A stretch of 64,000 nt of DNA. Origin: Mytilisepta virgata (taxonomy: Eukaryota > Mollusca > Bivalvia > Mytilida > Mytilidae). The position numbers and the translations under genes were made by a program. Under the pieces are notes generated by a model. That model saw only the letters and a program-made list of their open reading frames with translations, made no database searches and had not been told where the DNA came from. Shown here in pieces: positions 56,405 to 64,000 of this stretch. The stretch covers positions 72,214,314 through 72,278,313 of the forward strand of contig CM051521.1 in assembly GCA_028015205.1 (NCBI GenBank), given 5' to 3'. Numbering within the stretch: the first letter of the stretch is position 1; each line of letters begins with the position of its first letter.

Positions 56405-57726
56405 AGGATACAAGCAGTCTGTGTTACTCATCTGGAATTCATCTGCACATAAAAAGAATAAAATGTTTGTTTCTAACTGATTTTAGACAAGACTATCTAT
56501 TTGGGTTAAACTAAGGTTGGCCGTGGCAGTCATCTTGGTTAGGTGTCTGAGTAATCGTTTGCTAGTCTGAAAGAATACTGCTGCCAAATTTGGCTCCAAT
56601 TTGGGTGTAATAAGACATTTAAATGTGGTAGCCATCCAAGTTGTAGGGTAGAATTCTGAAAGAAGATTATCTATTAACTATTGCTGCTAAATTTATTTCC
56701 ATTTCAATCTATAGCTTCAGACAAAAAGGTTTTAAATTTTCCCATAACATACATTAAAGTTTTGCTATGGCAGAAGTCCAGGTTGGTGGTCCAGATAACT
56801 GGATTGGCCATTCAACCAGATTTGGTCTAAACTGCTGTAGATGTTTCAAGACAAATTAAGATTTTTAAAACATATATTTGTTGATTTGTCTATTTTTAGA
56901 AACAATGGTAATGGCAGTCATATTTGATTAGAGGTTCCTAGACACAATTTTCATAGGGGACCACCTATGGAACATTCCATCTAAGTTTGGTCTCAAATGC
57001 CATATTATTTCAAGAGGAGATTTTTAAATGTTTTTTTAACTGATTTTTCAATGTCAGCAGTATTGGTCAAAGGTCTGCATCCTTGGGACAGCTTTTAAAG
57101 GGAAGCACCATAGAACCATTCAATAAAATTTTGGTCTCAATTGCCACAGTGATTTCAGAGGATAAGATTTTATACATTTCTTGATAATTTTTCTATTCTA
57201 ATAATGACAGCCATATCAAACAGGTCTTGACACAATCTTAAAAGGGGAGCAACTAAGAGCCATTCTATAAAAGTTTGATCTCAATTCACAAGAAATTTTA
57301 AAACGTTTTTTTGCTGATTTTTCTGTTTTTATTAATGGCTCCTATTTAGGTCAGAGTCCAGATCCGTAGATACAACTTTCAAAAGGACAACCAAAGGAAG
57401 GACCATTCCATCAAAGTATTTTCTCAATTGCTACAGTTGTTTCTGAGGAGATTTTCAAATATTTTACTGCTGATCTTTCCATTTTTTAGTAATGGCAGTC
57501 ATTCTGGTCATCAGTCAGTTTCGACCCCCCACACACTTTTAATCTGTATGTATATATATATTTTTGTCAAATTTTCTATTTTTAGTAACAGCACTTTGGA
57601 CCACATAAGAACCAAACTGACTTATTGGTTTCTTCAGAGAAGATTTTTAAAAGAAAGTTTATGCTGGACAACAGATACCAAATGATGGCAACAGCTCACA
57701 CTAGCCTTTGGCCAAGTGAGCTACAA
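56405..57726 (+). repeat. Family A interspersed repeat, complete
   Basis: Begins CAAGCAGTCTGTGTTACTCA then TCTGGAATTC (5' terminus), has several units with GGCAGTCAT(C/A)TTGG, AAGGACCATTC and TTTCAGAGGAGATTTT, and ends CTCACACTAGCCTTTGGCCA then AGTGAGCTACAAAA. Diverged from the other copies. Confidence 0.75.
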
Positions 57727-59291
57727 AATGACAAGTTTAAAACCTTCCAGATACCTCTGAATCAAATGCTATTAAGTGCTTGATAAAAAGCAAATATTTA
57801 TCAAAATGGATTGTAAATGAAGATAAAATCCATAATTTATGATATTTGTAAGTGAAGGTGTATAAATAGTAACATGATTTGTTAACTTATATTATTCAGG
57901 GATGACTTTGACAACTATAATGATACTTTAGCAGCCATTTTACTATGTGTAATAAAGTAACCATGAGGGCCAAATTTAGTCTTCCAAAGGAGAATTCCAC
58001 TAAAAATGAAATAGATGTAAAATCATCCCTGATTACTATAAACAAAATATGGAAAACCAAAAAGAAAATGGACAACAAAAATAAATATGTAATGATGAAA
58101 TATCAACATGCATATTGCAGTGTTACTGTCATGTATGTTAAAACATTAAATACTGTCATGAAAATTAACAATGAATTGAGACAGATTGCACAATGCAAAG
58201 TACGATAAGGGGAACTTAATTATTTTTATTATAAAGGGAGATAATATCTTATAATAGTATCAAATGTAAAATTATATGAAAATAATTGCAAATGGATTTT
58301 GATTGAACATCTTTCCAGAGATCTTGAAAGGTGGGGTTTGAAAACAAAATGCTGTATTAGTAACAATGCAGAACAAATCTACAGAAGATTTTAATTACCT
58401 TATGTTCATTAAAATTTGCAAATTGAATATCAATTTTAAAATATTAAAATACATCTCTTTCCTCCAAAAACTGAAAATGTAAAAGTATGTTTTGATCGGT
58501 AATGCATATGATTACTGAAATTCATTAATATTACTGACATTCTTGAAAAATTGTAATTAAAGTACACCAAAACTGACTATCTAGATTAACCCAATGCTAT
58601 ACAATAGCATATCAGTTTTTTACATCTTTTTACAGTTTATCAACTTTCTCAAATGCCCAAACGAGCAATGCACTGAACTTAAATATTTCAAATAGTTTTT
58701 TGTCTCAAATATTCATGTCAAAAAAAAAGTTGGACACAACTCAAATAAAAATTTGCTTATTTTAAAAGAATGTACCAATAAGACATATATACACTATCAG
58801 AATTTGATTATGTTGACAAATAAAAGAAGAATGTGTCCATTGGACACAGATGCCTCTGCTTTATATAAATATGATGAAACTGATGCCACTCAAATTTGAG
58901 CTTGACCAGTGTTTGGTGGTAATAACTGCAAATTCAGCAATTTTTCCATTTATAAAGACATAACTCCAGAACGGTCAATGTGCTGCCACCTAAATTCAAC
59001 CATAATCTGTTTGGTGGTATTAAGCATTGTGTGTATGTTTCATAACATTTGATTGAGGCAGAAAATTGGAGAACAGAAACTAATTTCAGGACATACATAT
59101 GTACGGACATATGGACATGGGTAAACCTTAATGTCGCCTTCACCTAGCTGCAGGGGCATAAAAACTCTATTTAATTTGATACTGATAATTCAGAAATTAC
59201 TGAACAAAAATAGAGACAATTTAAAAAACCCTTATAAAAAAACAAACAAAAAATAGCACTAAGTATCTTATTTTCAAATTTTTTTGAACAT
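57727..59291. other. Probable 3' flank of the minus-strand LIM gene
   Basis: AT-rich without recognisable exons. On the minus strand the first clear AATAAA downstream of the LIM stop codon lies at 58225-58230 (TTTATT on plus), allowing a 3' UTR of about 1.06 kb. Positions 58910-59150 resemble an old interspersed repeat (ATAACTCCAGAACGGTCAAT, then ATATGGACATGGG). Confidence 0.35.
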
Positions 59292-59657
59292 TCACAGATC
59301 TGTTACTTGGTAATGTGCTCCTGAGGGATTCTGTGAGGTTGGCTGTCGACTGTAGGGACTAGCACTGTACTGTTGGTTGTACCTATAATTATCACCATTC
59401 TGTGATGTATTTTTAGGTGGTGCTGGACGACTAGGGTACGACTCAAGACTTGCTGGCATGATCGCAATACTGTCTCTCTGTTTGCCTGTGGAGTCGGTCA
59501 GTTTATTCTGAATATTGTGTGTATAGGGGTCAAAGTAAAACTGCTCATCTGGAAACATTACAGATAATTTATGGATATGACAACCATGACACAACAAGTG
59601 CTCTTCCAGTGGATAACATCGTTTTCCTGGTTCATCTGTTAACTGTAAACCACAATC
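59292..59657 (-). CDS. Ajuba/LIMD1/WTIP-like LIM protein, terminal coding exon
   Basis: On minus, the acceptor TTAATTTTTTCAG precedes GATTGTGG (exon start 59657), phase 0; 121 codons to TGA at 59294-59292. Residues 1-30 are the end of a LIM domain: DCGLQLTDEPGKRCYPLEEH then LLCHGCHIHKL. Cys2, Cys23 and Cys26 fit the last zinc ligands of the C-terminal finger. The wording is closest, from memory, to the third LIM domain of LIMD1/Ajuba proteins, scaffolds at adherens junctions that restrain LATS kinases in Hippo signalling and also act in P-bodies and the nucleus. A ~90-residue low-complexity tail (Ser, Pro, Asn, Gln, Tyr) follows and ends VTDL, a class I PDZ-ligand pattern. That ending and tail length are unlike the short tails I recall for LIMD1; LPP ends similarly, so a zyxin/LPP-like identity is the main alternative. 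Upstream exons lie beyond 59657 and were not found before the window's end. Confidence 0.75.
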   Translation of the reverse strand, partial: DCGLQLTDEPGKRCYPLEEHLLCHGCHIHKLSVMFPDEQFYFDPYTHNIQNKLTDSTGKQRDSIAIMPASLESYPSRPAPPKNTSQNGDNYRYNQQYSASPYSRQPTSQNPSGAHYQVTDL

Positions 59658-62600
59658 CTGAAAAAATTAATGGGATACTCAAATTTAGTATATATCGCAG
59701 TACAAATGGGACAGTACACTTAAAACATAAAATAACATTGATTTTTTTTTACTTGCTGTATTTTCTGAACTTCTAATGAGAAAAAACATAAAATTTGAGT
59801 AACATGTGACACTAACAATATATACTACAAAAGAAAGTAACAATAAAACTCCTCTAAACTGGCCAGTCATGGGACCATTGAAAAGGGCTGGTGTCATAAG
59901 ATATTTGGACCCCGCATGTTCAAAATATGACGGGTAAACTTTTAAATATTACAGGGGGTTGATTTTTCCATGGCTGAGAGGGTAAAATACCATGGCAGAT
60001 AATATTTCAATTATACATGGTTACTAGGGTGGGGGGTATACTACCCTGACAGATAAACTTTTAGGATTATCCAAAGTGAGACAAGAGTTATTTTTTGATA
60101 TTTTGTAGGATTTGAATGTAATCAGTACAACATATATATATTTTAATGTGACTATTCTAAGTTCTGTATAGAATATTCATGAAAATGTTAAGGATACAAT
60201 ATCAGATATCATTTATTTTAAAATTATTTTGCAAGGATAAATAACAAACTATATTATATCTTGAAACAAAACGTTGTAAATATACCGATGTACAAAAAAA
60301 TTACTGCATCTGTAGTTCTGTGAATGTTGAAGCACTTTTGTTTATTAAAACAGCTGACCTCATTATTGAAATTGACCGGATTAGATTGATTTTTATGTAA
60401 CTGTTACTAGTACGCTTGATGCGGCCAGTTTATTGAGGGAAAATATCTTTGATTCTAACTAAAGAAAAACAATAAAAGAACAGTGTTCCAGTGTCCCCTG
60501 CCACATGGCACTTTGTTTATTGGAGAAAGTTAAACTGGAATTTGAACTTGATCTAGATGCCATCAAAACCCATCTTCCATATGAATTTCATCAAAATCAG
60601 AAAATAAATGTTGGGTGAGAGTCGTGGAAATAAATGCCAGCCATTTCCGGTATGAAAAGATTGCATTGGCAATTTATTTATATATCCTAATAAATTGTGT
60701 ACATATGTAGTGTGAGCATGGATAGTACAGAATAGTAGATACTGTCTCTTAGTTTCGAACTATATTTGCAACCATTCAAGAAGTCTGGTGAAAGTCAACA
60801 ATATTATCAAGTATCATTTAGTTTCGATTTTGTGAGCTAGACATCACTTCATACGACTTTGTTTATTTTGATATAGGGTACATGTAAAGTTAAACTAATT
60901 TTTTGACCTTGACCTTGCAGTTAGATAATCAAACCATTTTCACTGGTGGTTGTCAATATCAGCAAGTTGATTGAATTCCTTTTAATAAAAAAAATTCTTG
61001 TAGTAGCCCTATGTGCAAGCTGATGGAGTTTTAATTTTTGAGTTTTTAAAAACTGTCAAAACTGCAATTTTTGATCTAATATTGTCAATTTCAAACCTGA
61101 ATTGCAGAAACTGACAGGGTGTCATTTGTAAGTATACTGATAAGCTGAACAGCTGTGCTAGGACACAGACATCATAACAAGACCGATTACATGTCTGGAC
61201 CTGCGTCACTGTCATATGTTTGTCAGGGCCCTTGTGGGCAACATAGTTAAAAATATACAAAGTATGTACCGTTCACATCATATTTTGCTGAAAAAATGGT
61301 TAAAAATGCCAAAATTAAAAGTAAAAATTTGTCAAATTTGCCCCCAAATAGGAGGTAAACATCTTATATGTATATAAACACTATGCAAAGTTTGAAAAAT
61401 ATTGGTTCAATACAGTCAAAGTGACAGATTACACAAAGTATGCACCGTTTTTGCATGTATTGCTGAAAATGTCTAAGTTCAACATGCAAAAATTCATAGT
61501 AAAAATGGTCAAATTTGCCCAAAATAGAAGGTGCACATCTTCAATATGTATTTACACACTATACAGAGTTTTAAAAATATTGGTTCAATAGAGTCCGAGT
61601 TACAGATTACACAAAGTAAGTACGCCCAAGCATGACGGACGGACAGAGTTGAGCGGCTACAAGACCTGCTTTCACCGTTAGTGGCGCAGATAAAAATATA
61701 GGTACATGGATGTTCCACCAGTTGAAAAAGCTCCAATAGCCTTTTTTTTATTCGATCATTCATTGTCGCATTTTGTTTACAACCTCAAGATGGACTATCC
61801 TGTGATTCCTTAAGGCAATATAAAGATACCATGATTCCTTAAGATGATCATATACTAAAACACTTATATAAGACCACTTTCAGTGTTTTCAGGGTTAATT
61901 TACAGTCACATTTGACCAAAAAGGCCAGAATTTGTCCTATGAATGTGTGTTAGTATCGCAGCTTGTTAATTTTTTTTACAGACAGCCGATTTTTCAATGA
62001 AGGGGAAGTAATTTACATTTGCACTATTTCCGGTAATCTAAACCTCTGTTTTCTATAGTTTACATGTACTATATAGATCACAATTGTCCTTAGATGGTTT
62101 TGGTTTAAGTGATATTCATCTAAGGCAAGACAAAAATGCAACTATGTTAAGTAGAAAGCTGTAGGAACAATCTTAACTGGTATATTTTTTGCACTCCAAA
62201 GAACAATTTTTCAATGGGATTGTAAAAAAAAAAAAAAATTAAATCTTTTTTTCATTATTTTCTGACAATAACAATTTAAACAAGCATTAAACATTTGGAT
62301 TTGTATTTTCCACACATATTATTTCATAACAGTTTTATTTCATTTTGTGCAAGAATATATATATTATATATATAAACTGTGAAAACTGCAAGTCAAAATT
62401 TCAAAAACTAAATCCTACTTTAAAAAATTCAACAATTAAAAATATAAAACTGATCAAACTTCAAACTTCAAACACATGCCATCAAAGCTAAAAAACCCTA
62501 ACTACATAAAACTCAAACAAATATCTTACTGTTCTAACTTCACTCTAGATCTGTGGAAGCAAAAATAAAACATCAGACATGATTACACCCAACTACCATA

Positions 62601-62663
62601 AAACCATGCCACACAAAAATGCAGTTAAAAGTATGAATATTTAAAATGAATGGAAATAATACT
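59658..62663. other. Probable intron of the LIM gene
   Basis: No second LIM exon is seen on minus: no CxxC...HxxC pattern in a splice-bounded frame. A dimeric ~177-bp repeat occupies 61258-61620. Elsewhere there are only short AT-rich open frames. Confidence 0.4.
61258..61648 (+). repeat. Two ~177-bp tandem units ending in a GACGGACGGAC motif
   Basis: ACACAAAGTATG(T/C)ACCGTT begins units at about 61256 and 61434. Each contains TCAAATTTGCCC and AAAATATTGGTTCAATA. The stretch ends CATGACGGACGGACAGAG, the same kind of 3' motif seen in families A, C and D. Confidence 0.75.
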
Positions 62664-63627
62664 AAAGGCTCCAAGGAGCATGTATTGCTCACCTGGATTC
62701 CTTTGCTTCATAAATACCACTGTTGCCATGGTTGATTAGAATTAGCTCAATGATGACAGCCAAGAAGATCACAAGTGATTTTTTTTTTTTATTAAATTCT
62801 ATGTTAAAAAAAATTTGGCTGTAGCAGCCATCTTGGTTGACAGTTTGAGTCTCACATACCCTTTTGAAAGAAGACCACCTAATTAGGGACCATTGTTGCC
62901 AAGTTTGGTTCCTTCTGGCAATGTAGTTTCAGACAAGTCAAACTAATAGAGGCATTGGTTGCCATCTTAGTTGGTGCTTCAGATCATTGGATAATCATTG
63001 GATACATTAAGAACATTTGTTATCAACTGTGGTTCCTGTAGCTATCCAGTTTCAGACAAGAAGGTAGACTTCTGTGAAAAACTAAGTTTGGCTTTGGTGG
63101 TCATCTTAGTTAAAATTCTAAGTCATGGCTACAAGTTTGAAAAATTGAATTTCAGATCGGCTGCAGAAACATCAATTTTGTTAAGGACCATTATCTGATC
63201 ATTCAGGCATAATATTATTTCCATCTGTTCAATGGTTTCTGGCAAGATATTTGTGTGTATTTTCAATAGGATCTTATGTTAAATGTCTCCCATGGTGACG
63301 GTCATTTTGGATTTCAGAATATATAAGACCATATAAGGATCATTCCTGCAATATAACAATTCAATTGCCTTTGTAATTTCAGAGAAGAAGATTTTTTAAA
63401 TTTCAGCCAGTCAGATTGCATAAATGGCCCTGGCACCCATTTTTAATCTTGGATCATAACCAAAAACATAAACTTTGGACGACCCAATGAACATCCCCAC
63501 CAAGTTTGGTTTCAATTGGCCATGGGGTTTTGGAGAGGATTGAAATGTGAAAAGTTAAGATACAGACAGACGACGAACACCAAGCGATTACAATAGCTCA
63601 CATGGACTTTTAGGCCAGGTGAGCTAA
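62664..63627 (+). repeat. Family A interspersed repeat, complete
   Basis: Starts AAAGGCTCCAAGGAGCATGT and TTGCTCACCTGG, passes through GCAGCCATCTTGGTTGACAG units, and ends CAGACAGACGACGAACACCA then GGCCAGGTGAGCTAAAAAT. Both termini are well preserved. Confidence 0.82.
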
Positions 63628-64000
63628 AAATAAAAAATATGTAAAATTGGGCAATAACTCTTGCAAAAACTGATCCACCTTGAAATCAATATAATGTGTG
63701 CATCCTCAGGTCGTGCTCAACCATGATATCAAATAGGAACAAAATCTGCCAAAAGATAAAGGACTAGTTGTGTACAGACAAAAGATATGAAAAGGGACAG
63801 TTTAAAGTGCACTGATGACTAATACACTATATAATAAACTAAAGAAGTAGATATCTGGAAATCCGGAATAATATAATCAAAAGGGAACTATTGATAACAG
63901 TGAAGAACTAGAACAGACAATTGTTGACAGAACAATTGCAAGATCTTCCCCATGTTAAAATTGACTTTTTATCCTAAGCTGGTATTTATATATCGTTTCT
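63628..64000. other. No gene seen
   Basis: GGGCAATAACTCTTGCAAAA at about 63650 recalls the family D interior (GGGCAATAACTCCTAAATGG). Otherwise nothing is recognised. Confidence 0.3.

Noticed and set aside
1..64000. An obvious new multi-gene system (defence, biosynthetic or symbiotic cluster)
   Set aside because: Only three unrelated single-copy animal genes are visible amid mobile-element remnants; no co-oriented gene set, operon or recurrent gene pairing.

Overview
This is eukaryotic, AT-rich, intron-rich and repeat-dense DNA. Coding exons are short, bounded by GT/AG splice sites, and scattered among mobile-element debris. The tRNA-derived SINEs, the divergent repeat family ending in GCCAGGTGAGCTAAAAA, the abundant fold-back palindromes and the decayed LINE, Tc1 and Penelope-like pieces all suggest a bivalve mollusc, probably a mussel. 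That assignment rests on remembered repeat character, not on a search.

Three protein-coding genes can be supported. (1) Plus strand, 1764-8626: a TMEM26-family multi-pass membrane protein in three exons. The splice phases agree exactly and give 371 aa. (2) Plus strand, 29853-48547: six exons including a 26-nt microexon, all phases compatible, giving 276 aa. It appears to hold two tandem ferredoxin-like (dimeric alpha/beta barrel) domains, the first like DUF1330; no biological function is known to me. (3) Minus strand, 59292-59657: the terminal coding exon of an Ajuba/LIMD1/WTIP-like LIM protein. It holds the end of the last LIM domain and a long tail ending in a PDZ-ligand-like VTDL. The rest of that gene lies at higher coordinates, mostly outside the window.

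Layout: 1-1200 interspersed repeats; 1764-8626 the TMEM26 gene, with two minisatellites (57 bp and 58-59 bp units), a SINE and three fold-back palindromes in intron 1; 9700-12000 a repeat with ~150-bp internal units, a palindrome and an intact minus-strand SINE; 12100-15510 one interspersed repeat split by a 2,250-bp array of six 378-bp units; 15948-21731 further repeats around a decayed LINE; 22270-26819 two more LINE 3' fragments; 28690-29560 a Tc1-like transposase remnant abutting another repeat; 29853-48547 the two-domain gene, whose introns hold most of the fold-back palindromes, two SINEs and a candidate ~2 kb inverted-repeat element; 49330-51120 a tandem-unit repeat carrying a Penelope-like RT fragment; 51500-59290 mostly unassigned AT-rich DNA; 59292-64000 the LIM gene exon and the intron upstream of it.

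I see no operon, CRISPR array, biosynthetic cluster or convincing new molecular system. The three genes show no evident functional link. The most unusual signals are the mobile-looking 378-bp satellite array, the many unrelated palindromes that share a CTCGC-type loop, and the uncharacterised two-domain gene.
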